A stretch of 64,000 bases of DNA from Adiantum capillus-veneris (Eukaryota > Streptophyta > Polypodiopsida > Polypodiales > Pteridaceae), in contig CM043969.1 in NCBI GenBank assembly GCA_014529385.2, positions 35,909,446 to 35,973,445 of the forward strand, read 5' to 3'. The notes under the pieces were generated by a model. That model was given only the letters and a program-made list of their open reading frames with translations. It was not told the origin of the DNA and did not search any database. Every line of letters starts with the position of its first letter. Positions within the stretch are counted from its first letter, which is position 1. Positions 12,115 through 21,517 of this stretch are shown piece after piece. Position numbers and translations under genes: made by a program.

Positions 12115-12866
12115 CTAGTATGTTTACTACCGTGGATGGTCTGGGACAAATGTCCACCACTTGTCCAATCTACTATCCATTGTGTTATAAATTTGTAAGC
12201 CCAAGTTGGTTTGAAGGTCCACCACATGTCTAAGCTAGCTCTATTAAAAGAAGCTATCTCTATTCTTTCAAGGTCAATGTGTGAATGGAGTGTAGCTACT
12301 ATGTTTACTACCATGGATGGTTTGGGGTAGAGGTCCACCACTTGTCTAACCTACTATCCATTGTGTTATGGAGGTTTTAGCCCTATGTGGTTTGAAGGTC
12401 AATCTATGAATGGAGTGTTGCTAGTATGTTTAGTACCATGGATGGTTGAGGGCAAAGGCCCACCACTTATCCAATCTATTCACCATTGTGTAATGAAGGT
12501 TTTAGTCCAAGGTGGTTTGAAGGTCCACCACCTGTCCAAGCTAGCTCTATTGAATAGTCCTATCTCTAGTCTAATCACGTGGATGGTTTGGGGTAGAGGT
12601 ACAACACTTTTCCAACCTACTATCCATTGTGTTATTGAGGTTTTAGCCCAAGGTGTTTTGAAGTCCACCACCTATTCAAGCTAGATCTAGTAAAAAAAGC
12701 TATCTCTATTGTTTAAAGGTCAATTTGTGAATGAGGTAGAGCTACAACCTACTATGTCCCTACCATTGATAGTTTGGGACAACGGTCCACCACAATCTAC
12801 TAACCATTCCATTAAGGAGGTTTTGGCCCAAGGTTTTTTGAAGATTCACCACCTATCCAAGCTAGC
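12115..12866 (+). repeat. Satellite array, second segment
   Basis: Continues the unit interrupted at 2159 and runs to GCTAGC at 12861-12866, where the DNA transposon begins. Both unit types are present; the short type reads AATAGTCCTATCTCTAGTCTAATCACGTGG. No gene is supported here. Confidence 0.9.
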
Positions 12867-12899
12867 CATTAGGAAATTTCAGAGGTCATTTGGAGGGCC
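12867..12899 (+). repeat. Left terminal inverted repeat of the DNA transposon
   Basis: CATTAGGAAATTT, two mismatched bases, then GAGGTCATTTGGAGGGCC: 31 of 33 positions match the reverse complement of 24536-24568. Confidence 0.92.
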
Positions 12900-13220
12900 A
12901 TATGAAGAGAGAGAAAAATAGAGCGCGTCCAATGAGAACGAAGGCTACGTTACGTAGGAAAGTACGTGGAAAGACTCAAAAAATAGGAAAATAGCATAAA
13001 ACTTTCACGAATCTAGGATTGTAGCATCGTAATTTCCTTCCTTTTACCGAGCTTTTAGGTGCTTGCAAGTGGTCCCACTTTTGATATTCTCTTATGGTCA
13101 TTAACGTACTGGAGGGTGACCATTAAGCCCGCACAAGATATTGGAATTCTAAAAAACTTTCCCTCCATTAGAATGCTTTCAAAGTGAATCTCCCTCCACT
13201 AAAGCTTTTCTCTGAGAGCT
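12900..13220 (+). promoter_or_regulatory. Leader/promoter region of gene D
   Basis: About 320 bp between the left terminal repeat and the first ATG of gene D, without coding potential. It begins GA-rich. No clear TATA box stands out, so promoter activity is assumed from position only. Confidence 0.35.
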
Positions 13221-14641
13221 ATGGCGTCCACGTCTTCTCACCCAAGAGGCTCCAGGTGTTTACTGTCTCTCACACCAACAACCAACAACTGCGCTTTGCC
13301 TAGAAGGCCAAGTAGTAGCATATCCTCAATTACAATACCAGCTTCAATAAGTGCAGAGAACCAATGGGTTGGACAAAGGATAAACAAAGGTTCATGGGTC
13401 CTCATGCAACCAAGAAGAGCCAAGAGGTCTAGTGGTATCAACGTTTACCGCTCAGCATGGAAGGCCAGAGTGTTGGATTTCAAAGTTGAAATCGGCAAAA
13501 GATCTGTAAAGGAAGTTCTTGTTCAGCATGTGTTTACCCATCCTGAGGTGATAGCAAACGGTGGAAATGTATCAGATATACATCAACCACGTTGCAATTG
13601 TAAGTACTCTTGACATGTGAGCTTACTGATACTCTCATTATAACTTTTCTTATATATTTTGCAATGTTTCTCCTGCTTGTTATGAGCAATGTCTCCATTC
13701 TTCACAGCTTAATTACATTAGATTTGTCATTTGTACTTTTTGATACTCTTAGTTTAATTCTTCTTATATATATTGCAGATGTTTATCCCTCTTCTTATGA
13801 GCAATGGGAGCCTGTGGAGTGCATAATAGGCCTCTTCCATGTTGTTCATGCCCACATTGGTTCTCTACAGTATTCAGAGAGGAGCAGCAAAAGGCTGGCT
13901 GATGAGGGAATCTTTTTTTATGACCACTTTTACCAACTCAGCTCAGGGAATAAGAATGGCATGTTGGTGAAAGTGCCTCTACCAACCGATTGGAACACTG
14001 TGGACTGGCCAGTTCCCGAGGAAACAATGGAGGAGGCAATGCGAAGTAAGCTCTACAAGGATATACAAAGGTCTCTACGTAGCTCTATTCCTACCAAACT
14101 GGTTAGAATTGCAAACTTCTATCCTGTTGCACTCTTCATAGAGCTGTTTCATAGGTACAACATCCGAGTTACAAAAACTATGTTCATGTGCAAGTCATTT
14201 CAGCAGTCATCCTGTGACAAACTTCTTGACAAAGGATGGTATGCAAAGGAAGAGATTGGTTTACGGTGCGAGGTCGCGCTTGATACTCTAGTTGTCAAGT
14301 ACATGATTGCAAGCCAATCACTGTTACTCTCGTTTTGGTTTATGCGATCACAAATGATCAACGGTAAGTACATTCCTATGGACCAGGTTTCTGCAGGTTT
14401 GGAAGATAATCCTGCTGTGGATGTGGAAGTGATTGATAAAGAGCATGGCCTACTATTGGTGGTTACAATAAGGGAGCTATGCAGTCTTCAGCATTTGCGG
14501 CATGACATAACTGAAGAGTCAATGGACAAGGACCTATCAGATTTTTCCTTTTTCCTAGCTGGCCGTAAGGTGATGCGGCGAAGGGAAGAAGATATTTTGT
14601 GCAAAGAGTTGGATGGTCGGGTTGAAGTAGTGTCAATGTAA
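13221..14641 (+). CDS. Transposon gene D: unknown protein, possibly BAH-like
   Basis: Two exons, 13221-13599 and 13779-14641, joined by a GTAAGT...TTGCAG intron. The splice keeps the frame (cysteine-asparagine-tyrosine-valine across the junction) and gives about 413 residues. The N-terminus is Ser/Pro-rich and low in complexity. From about residue 50, GSWVLMQP, then a WKARVLDF...VKEVLVQHVF stretch, then EQWEPVECIIG and a final IFFYDHFYQ have the spacing and hydrophobic pattern of a bromo-adjacent homology domain. That is a weak resemblance only. The rest is unrecognised. It converges on gene A, 190 bp apart. No stop or frameshift is seen in this copy. Confidence 0.65.
13600..13778 (+). other. 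Intron of gene D with a duplicated acceptor segment
   Basis: The 179-bp intron contains an earlier copy of its own 3' end. GATACTCT...CTTATATATTTTGCAATG...TTATGAGCAATG near 13628-13690 resembles the true acceptor and exon start at 13742-13808. In the first copy TTGCAG has become TTGCAA, removing the AG, so the downstream site is the usable one. Confidence 0.6.
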
Positions 14642-14760
14642 CAGATATTCTTGTGAACCCAAGTGTATACAAATGAATTTCAAGACATGAAGTTTATTGA
14701 GCTCATTTTTCAATTGTGCCCTGTGAAAAAGTGTGCTTGAAATACATTTCTTTACCATGT

Positions 14761-14801
<41 letters not shown>

Positions 14802-14831
14802 GTTAGACAAGACAAAGACATGATAGAAGAG
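14642..14831. other. Gap between convergent genes D and A with a CT microsatellite
   Basis: Holds the presumed 3' ends of both genes. A (CT)n tract of about 32 bp lies at 14768-14799. No gene is seen. Confidence 0.7.
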
Positions 14832-15346
14832 TCATCTTAATTTATTAGAAAGTACAAACTCGTCCGTGAACAATGTACTGAGATACAATTTCTGTAAGTA
14901 TGGAATCAGAATGTCTTCAAGGTAAAAATCGAAGGAATGCCCCTTGAAAGAAGGTGGTGAGACAGTTGTTCCCGGCGGATTTAGTTCTCCCTTTTCAGGA
15001 GTATCATCAATTAGTAGTGTATTAGTTGCATCAAAGGGTACATCGATTTGGCTAAACGGTTTGTACAAAAGAGGTAAGTGTGGTAGTGGCCCTCAACGGT
15101 AACGCATTTTCTTTGATCATACAAAAAGGCAAAATCTGACGTGTGAGCGTGGCATACACTGCAAACTATTGCAACTAGTGGCGACAAGTTTTGCCTTTGC
15201 ATTGGAGACCATATGGCAACTCTGAAGTGTGGAACCACGACTCGACAAGTTCCCATCCGAAACGTTTGCAAATCCTCAAAGGGTCCTCTGTCACCGAGAG
15301 GCACCCGCATCAGCAGCAATCCATTGACGTCCAAGATAATCAACCT
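14832..15346 (-). other. FCP1/NIF-like HAD phosphatase domain of gene A
   Basis: Exon 5 begins RLIILDVNGLLL, the HAD motif I as DxN (canonical DxD). VAIWSP (motif II region), FLYDQ, and after a one-base frameshift NTLLIDDTPEKGELNPPGT (motif III/IV and the following NP) and a YLEDILIPYLQKL end follow. This matches the NLI-interacting-factor/CTD-phosphatase type of plant HAD proteins. The second catalytic Asp is Asn. In known relatives the substrate is phosphoserine in RNA polymerase II or other nuclear proteins; the substrate here is unknown. Confidence 0.8.
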
Positions 15347-16132
15347 CTGTAAAAGTTGACAAGTACATATAAGTAGTTAGAAGCTGAACATATTTTTCCA
15401 TACTTGAATAGACATTACCGGAACAACCGTATCTACGGGTAGCAAGGGTCCATACTGGGTCTCTGTAGTGTTCATGTCGTTGTTGCTCTCCTCTGCTTTA
15501 TCTTCATAGTCATCATTCACATCTTCATCACGGGTCTCCCCCATGGCTCTTTCTGCCTCATTCAAGGTTTCCTCCAAGGTCTTTTCCTCTCCCTCGGTTG
15601 ATCGGCTTGCCTCATACATCATTGCCTGATCCTTATCATTTTGCTCATCCCTAGGCTTGCTTTCCTCATCCATATCCTTTTGCTCATCTATAGGCCTGCT
15701 TTCCTCATCTTGGGTTTCAACCATAGGCTCTTTTGGCTCCTCCACTGGCTGACTTGGCTCTTTCATTGTCTCATCTGGTTGTACCTTAGCACCTTCCATA
15801 TGCTCATTTGACCTTTCCTCATCCTCGGCTCTTTCATCTTCTACTGATATGACCCCCTCGGCCCATTGTGATTCCACTGTATCGGATGTAGGGGTTTGTC
15901 GTGGTGGCATGTCATGTTTTGTTAGATCAATAGTGCGGTCATCCAAGCCGCTATCTTCAAGCTCTCTAGGGCTAGACATAGTAAGCAGGTGTTGTATTAA
16001 ACTTACCCGGTATCTTTGCAAATAATCATATGTGTAGTTTTTTAAAGCACTCTGCAAAATTGAAAGACCACATGGTGAGAATTCTTTTATAGACTAAACC
16101 AAAACTAACTGAATGCATTGCCAAATGGGTAC

Positions 16133-16665
16133 CTTAGTCATGAAAGGTTTTAATGAAAAGTAGCTTTGCAGGACATATTCTGCATGGAGAGGACATCTCC
16201 AGCCGCAAGAATTTCCATCGGTTTGATTTGGGACAGGTACTTCTTTGATTGGGGCCTTGTATAGTTCATACCTTCCACATAGCTTGCCATAGGCAAGCAA
16301 CAACCTCTTTATACAACTGCACAAAGCAATGTCAAGATGTTAGCATGAGGCTTCAAATTTACATGGATATCTATAAGAAACACTTTCTGATACAAAACAC
16401 TTACAGCCTAATTTCACGGTGGGTTCCTTTTATTGAATTGAACACCCACACTGCTGGTTGGTCAACATCAAGGCATATGAGACTCCAGTGATGGTTGTTC
16501 TGATATGGAAAGATGATCACAGTAACTTCCAGCATAGCACAGTGGAGAAACCAACTCTCAAAGGTCCCAGATGGACTGTTCTTTTGTCTAATAATCACTG
16601 ACATTTGTGGATCAAGAAGAAACACCTCTGTGTGGGTGTGCAGTGGGATTTGACTTTTGATCAGG
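16133..16665 (-). other. Ulp1-type (C48) cysteine protease domain of gene A
   Basis: Exons 2 and 3 give the family's catalytic layout: IIFPYQNNHHWSLICLD with the active histidine, VWVFNSIKG where the family has aspartate (here asparagine), and VPNQTDGNSCG with the oxyanion glutamine and nucleophilic cysteine. Known members cleave SUMO or other ubiquitin-like proteins, and plant transposons have captured them repeatedly. The Asp-to-Asn change may weaken but need not abolish activity. About 150 residues are visible, a compact version. Confidence 0.85.
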
Positions 16666-17137
16666 CTGCAGAGACTCTACCTGAGTTAGCAAACCTATTA
16701 TCTGAGTTTTCAAAGCTAGCAAGATAGTAACACTTACTTAAGACAAGCATAGATAATTGTGTCTGAAATCTGAGCATCTGGATTCTGCATTAAATTAATA
16801 TCCACTTTTTCCAGAGCTAGCTTTTTGGCTCCATCTACAAATGGTATCTCTGCAAACAAACCATCCTTCATTGAAAGTAGAGTTTCTTGATTGCTTGCCT
16901 CTATGGACAGGGTCACATTGCACTCTGTTTGCCTCTGGGACTCCACTGCTACTTTTGCTTTCTCCTTAAGCTTTGCTTCCCTCATGTCCTCTGTTTGGCG
17001 AGCAATAGTCTCTGCCCTTGCCCTTGTATTCACATCATGTGTGACATCTACAACTGTGAGTTGTGGCACTAGCTCCGGGGGGTATAACAAAATTTCCCTC
17101 ATTTTCTTATCCTTGCAGACATTGGGGACCAATAGTT

Positions 17138-17565
17138 TGTCATACCTCCACCTTATTCTTTTCAATGTCTCACTATCTTTGTCCATTATAGTAACCCTGT
17201 GGGCATGGGCTGCAACAATGGTCATGTCACTGAAGTACTCCAGTAGGAAGTCCTCTGTTGCTTCCTATAGAGCCGTTAATGCCACCACCTTCCACCTTTT
17301 TGTGCCCCAGGTAGCTTCATCACATATGGACCTCACCATCCTCTGGAAGGGAAGCTTTGGTATGCATAAATCTACACATTTCTGTGCCTTTATGATTTCT
17401 CTGAAAAGTCCCATGCAGGTTTGCAACTTCTTCATCCTTGGCCCTTTCAGAATTTTATTTGGTTTTCCAGGTCTTTTCTTTGGGGTTGTAGATCTGCTAC
17501 TTGCTTTAGATGCTAATCCTTGGTCCCTTGCCTGCCTTCCTTGCAGTGGCTTTTGTTCTAGCCAT
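17138..17565 (-). other. Histone H3/CENH3-like domain of gene A
   Basis: The ATG at 17563-17565 opens with ARTKATARK, the histone H3 tail signature. After a frameshift the tail resumes (LASKASSRS, compare LATKAARKS of H3). The fold follows: FREIIKAQKCVDL, IPKLPFQRMVRSI, a loop, RWKVVALTAL, a TAG, EATEDFL, YFSD, then AHAHRVTIMDKD and KRIRW. RW, the ED pair before FL, FSD, VRSI, and a loop 1 one residue longer than canonical H3 are features associated with centromeric H3. IPKLPFQR and RVTIM are shared with all H3. The match is by eye but covers every secondary-structure element. Confidence 0.85.
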
Positions 17566-17636
17566 TTCACTGTACACAAAAAGAAGAGTCTCTCTCTCTC
17601 TCTCTCTCTCTCCTTTCTATAGCTTAGCATATTTAA

Positions 17637-17681
<45 letters not shown>

Positions 17682-17691
17682 GAGAGCCCAT

Positions 17692-17752
17692 TACTAAAGG
17701 CGCGCGCGGAGCACGTTTTTACCTCAACAAACACCTCCGCGCGCCGTTAGTA
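17692..17752. repeat. GGCGCGC hairpin module 1
   Basis: TACTAAAGGCGCGCGCGGAG pairs with CTCCGCGCGCCGTTAGTA across about 25 bases. It sits between (AG)n and (AC/CT)n microsatellites. Confidence 0.8.
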
Positions 17753-17813
17753 TAAGGTAAAATAAATACACACACACACTCTCTCTCTCTCTCTCTATCT
17801 GGTCAATGCACAG

Positions 17814-17871
17814 TACTAACGGCGCGCATAGAGACATGCACACCGGTTGTGCCTCTCTACGCGCGCCTTTG

Positions 17872-17876
<5 letters not shown>
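17814..17876. repeat. GGCGCGC hairpin module 2
   Basis: TACTAACGGCGCGCATAGAG pairs with CTCTACGCGCGCCTTTGGTG. It shares its terminal sequence with modules 1, 3 and 4 and is followed directly by (TA)n and (GA)n. Confidence 0.8.
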
Positions 17877-17949
<73 letters not shown>

Positions 17950-18075
17950 TGCGTGTGTGTGTGTGTGTGTGTGTGTGTGCATGCCTGTATTTGTGTGTGT
18001 GTGTGTGTTTGTATTTTTAAGATGTGTGTCTGTGTGTTTGTGAGTGTGTGTGTGTGAGTGTGAGTGTGTGTGTGT

Positions 18076-18106
<31 letters not shown>

Positions 18107-18488
18107 ACTGTTTGTGTGGGTTGTTTGTTAAGACTGTACTTCGTACTGTGACAGAAACAGAGATAGAGAGATAGAGGCAAAGGCAGAGGGAGAGGCAAAC
18201 CTTCGTTATGTCGATGGGTCGGCTTGCTGTCGGAGATGCAGACGACGGCTCTTGCACTCTCTCTCTCTCTCTCTTTCACTCACTGTCTTTCACGAGGTGG
18301 GGTTTTTCTCTCTCTTGACCTCTTTATATGACGTACAAAAGTATACGGTCTCAATAATGACCACACGTGTGACAACATGCAAATATACTCTCATTTATAG
18401 TGACACGTGGGGCGCCGCTGTGTGTATCCGTTATAAGTGTGATTTTGAGAGAGAGAAAGAGAGAGAACAATAGAGAGAGATAGAGAGT

Positions 18489-18559
<71 letters not shown>

Positions 18560-18766
18560 ATAGAAAGAGAGAGAGTGATAAAGAGAGAGAGAGAGATAGA
18601 GAGAGTGATAGAGAGACAGAGAGAGAGAAAGAGAGAACAGATTGTGAGAGAGATAGAGAGAGGGAGAGACACAGATTGAGAGAGAGATAGAGAGAGGGAC
18701 TCCTTACTCTCAGAGAGAGAGAGAGGGAGGGAGAGAGACAGAGTCTGTTTGACACACAAAAAAGCA

Positions 18767-18861
18767 ATGGAGGAGACACCTCCCTTGGAGTTCCTGCAAA
18801 CCCCACCAACAAAAGGTGATCTCTCACTCTTTCTCTCTGTATTTACAACAGTTGGTACAAA

Positions 18862-18894
<33 letters not shown>

Positions 18895-19261
18895 TGTGTG
18901 TGTGTCTGTGTGTGTGTGTGTGTGTCTAAACAAAGAAAAACCGAGACTGTTGTTCAACACACACACCTCAACACATACTTCCATAGACAGAGACACACAC
19001 ACACATACACACAGACACACACACAGATATATACACATTCTCTCTCTCCCTCCCATTTCTGTAGACGTTACTAACGGCGTGCAGATCCAACCAAACACTG
19101 GCTCCAGCTCTCTCCGCGCGCCTATAGTATAGTTATGACTCTCTCAAAAGGCACGTTTACATCTTTACGCGTCTTTCCCTCAATTGCACTTAAGGCGCGC
19201 GGAGAGAGTTGCAAAAAGCACTTTTCCGTCCTTGCGCGCCTTTAGTACAAATAGACACATA

Positions 19262-19342
<81 letters not shown>

Positions 19343-19366
19343 TGTGTGTATTTTTTTAGTGTTCTT

Positions 19367-19428
<62 letters not shown>

Positions 19429-20906
19429 ATGTGTGTTTTTGTTTGTGCTTTGGTGAGAGATAGATATATATATATATATATATCTGGAGAGAGAGAGAGA
19501 GAGATCATGATGGTTTTGGTTTTGGCAGAGTTGTCATGTTTCCTGATGGTTTTGACTTGTCATGTTTCCTGATGAATAGGATTAAGGTCCAGTAGGCAGA
19601 AGAGGCTGAAACCTGATCCAGAGCTTGTGCCAGGATTTCAACCCTTGCAGGATAAGTTGCTTAATGTATCTGCCAAAAGAACTGTTGACTTTTGTCAGGA
19701 CATATCTGAAGAAAAGTCAATTGGTGAAGATCAATCAGAGAGGTCACCAGGGCAAGAGGATCCCTCACCCTACAAGGTTGTGGTGCCCTCTACAGTACTT
19801 CTGAAGAAAAATACAAGAAAGAGGAATATAGACTTCTCAGATGATACAGATGTGCTAGAAGGAAGTCCCTGTGCAACTAAATGTAAAGACAAAGAGGATG
19901 TGTCTTCTCTGGAAGACCCAGCTGCAACTGATGAGAGGCTGTTTGATTTTGCAGCATCTTGTGGTGATGGGGACAAGTTTGATCTAGTTCATTCTATGTT
20001 TAATCCAAAGTTTGACATTGAAGACCTATTAGCTCAACACAGTAATTTCTTGCAGTCCTACAGAGATAAGTTTGAAGTGATGGTGCAGGTAGGAAGGGTT
20101 GTTCTGCCTACTATGACTCTTGTGCATTTAAATGACTGTGGTGGAAAGGGACAGGGACTGAAGAAGTATAGGGAATTACCACCTTCTTGCTGACATTCAG
20201 CCTGCCCTTTGCATCAAAAAGAATGCAAACTCATTCAGGAAGCCTCTGGCTTTATGATTTACCTGAACAGCCTGTTTGGATTCCTCATGCAGAATCCTGA
20301 TGAGGTGTTAGAGGGGCAGGATGCAGCACCAAATGAAGAATGCGAGGAGACAACTCATATGCAAGAAGTCGAGGAGGTTGAAGACACATTCGACCTTGAG
20401 GTTAATGCAATTGAAGTACAAAGAAGTAAGATGCTCTCTGTGAAAACCACAGAAATCAAACTTCCATTGGATGTTAGTAACTTCACTGAGAAGCATGCTC
20501 AGATGATGTTGCCTGTTGTGCGTGACTTCAGGATTGGAGACAGGACCTATATCTTGTTACATGATGTGCAAAGTGTATTTTATTTAAGGGAGAATTTCTC
20601 CCTGGCTATTATTTCCAGAGTCCAAGAGGAGAGGAGTGGATTTGTTTCAGAGGATAGTAGTGATGATGAGGCAATGGAAACATCCAGCAATCCAATGGAA
20701 TGCCTTCGAAGATGCTTTGAGAAAGCTGAAAAATACAAAGAGACACTACCTGATGAAGCCACCTTCCAAGCAATAAGACAAAGCCTAAGACCATCAACAA
20801 GTAACAAAGAAGTGGAGGATTGGTTTAACCATTCAGGTCAGGGGTCAACTACATCTGTAGACCTGTGGCAAGAAAACCTCTTTCTGTAGGATGAGAGCTT
20901 CATGGT

Positions 20907-20999
<93 letters not shown>

Positions 21000-21454
21000 T
21001 GTCACTTCTGACATGGTATGTGCAGTCTTGGATTGCTGACAAGGATGACTTCCTTCGGCGCCGGACAAGAGAGTATCGAGGAAGGGATGCGGCCCTAGCA
21101 CAGTACGTTTCAAAGCTTTGCGAGTCGCCGATAGTAGCTTTTCTTAATTCCATGTCACAAGAGTGTTCAATAGAAACTTACACATTCAAGAAACTATCAC
21201 GCTTCTTGGGTGGACCGGTGCTGCCCAAAAGTGCAGATAAAGTCATTCTTGTGGACAAAGTGTTTGCTACAGATTGTTTTGGTTACTGCCCAGGCTATAC
21301 AGGTGGTCGAGCAGCGTATTACTACACCTACACAGCAATGGCACTAGCTCTTGGTAGACAAAACCCAGATGAACTTTTAGAGTATGGCAAACATCTCATG
21401 ATTCTTTACAAGGGTGACGTGCCAAAAAACAAAATTGAACCTTCAAAATCTTGA
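18767..21454 (+). CDS. Transposon gene C: unrecognised protein
   Basis: Four exons: 18767-18815, 19580-20088, 20293-20904 and 21026-21454, with GT-AG introns that keep the frame at each join and give about 530 codons. No family recognised. The product is acidic in the middle (EEVEDTFDLE) with a basic KRLK patch near the start. The C-terminal exon has a denser, folded-looking region (YRGRDAALAQYV, DCFGYCPGYTGGRAAYYY). One TAG lies in frame at 20887-20889, inside TTTCTGTAGGATGAG. It is either a nonsense change from CAG or a splice acceptor I have not resolved. The first intron carries GT and GA microsatellites and hairpins 3 and 4; the third is mostly (CT)n. The gene ends 63 bp from the end of gene B. 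Confidence 0.6.
18862..18926 (+). repeat. (GT)n microsatellite in gene C intron 1
   Basis: About 65 bp of GT dinucleotides with few interruptions. A complementary CA-rich tract follows at about 18959-19025, so the two could pair in the transcript. Confidence 0.9.
19069..19129. repeat. GGCGCGC hairpin module 3
   Basis: TACTAACGGCGTGCAGA pairs imperfectly with CTCTCCGCGCGCCTATAGTA. It is the most diverged of the four modules. Confidence 0.7.
19188..19247. repeat. GGCGCGC hairpin module 4
   Basis: ACTTAAGGCGCGCGGAG pairs with CTTGCGCGCCTTTAGTAC. Long (GA)n follows within 20 bases. Confidence 0.75.
19265..19426 (+). repeat. Paired (GA)n microsatellites in gene C intron 1
   Basis: Two long GA tracts, 19265-19340 and about 19370-19426, are separated by a short T-rich spacer. 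A (TA)n and a shorter GA tract follow at 19463-19503. Confidence 0.95.
20909..20996 (+). repeat. (CT)n microsatellite forming most of gene C intron 3
   Basis: About 88 bp of uninterrupted CT repeats between the donor ATG|GTAACT and the acceptor GTGCAG at 21025. It could serve as an extreme polypyrimidine tract. Confidence 0.95.
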
Positions 21455-21517
21455 TACACTTCAAGTAGCAATTGTATAAGATCATGTATTACATAAATTT
21501 AGTACAATGTCATCCAC

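Larger units (their letters stand above)
14832..17565 (-). pseudogene. Transposon gene A: H3/CENH3-like histone, Ulp1-type protease and FCP1-like phosphatase in one gene
   Basis: Five exons on the minus strand: 17565-16738, 16665-16405, 16316-16133, 16051-15419 and 15346-14832. All introns are GT-AG, 72-88 bp, and all four splices preserve the frame, so the domains belong to one transcript of roughly 830 codons. The order is histone tail and fold, linker, C48 protease, a Glu-rich acidic region (about 200 residues in exon 4), then a HAD phosphatase. This copy is broken by a frameshift in the histone tail (around 17515-17530), a TAG where histones have glutamine (ALQEA becomes AL*EA), and a one-base frameshift near 15070-15090. 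It diverges from gene C and converges on D. A chromatin-targeting role is inference from the domains. Confidence 0.8.
17566..18766. promoter_or_regulatory. Divergent A/C promoter region packed with microsatellites
   Basis: 1.2 kb between the start codons of genes A (-) and C (+). It contains (TC)n at 17589-17612, (AG)n at 17640-17680, (TA)n at 17877-17904, (GA)n at 17905-17944, interrupted (GT)n at 17951-18107 and a GA-rich block at 18444-18740, plus two GC-rich hairpins. Long peptides of Arg-Glu, Ser-Leu or His-Thr in this region are products of dinucleotide repeats, not proteins. A candidate TATA-like CTTTATATGACG lies near 18323-18335. Confidence 0.6.

Noticed and set aside
14361-14398. 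Possible 38-bp intron in gene D (GTAAGT...CTGCAG)
   Set aside because: Too short for a plant intron, and the exon reads through in frame.
17640-19460. Long open frames rich in Arg-Glu, Ser-Leu, Cys-Val or His-Thr on both strands
   Set aside because: They are translations of GA/CT and GT/CA microsatellites and have no independent support.
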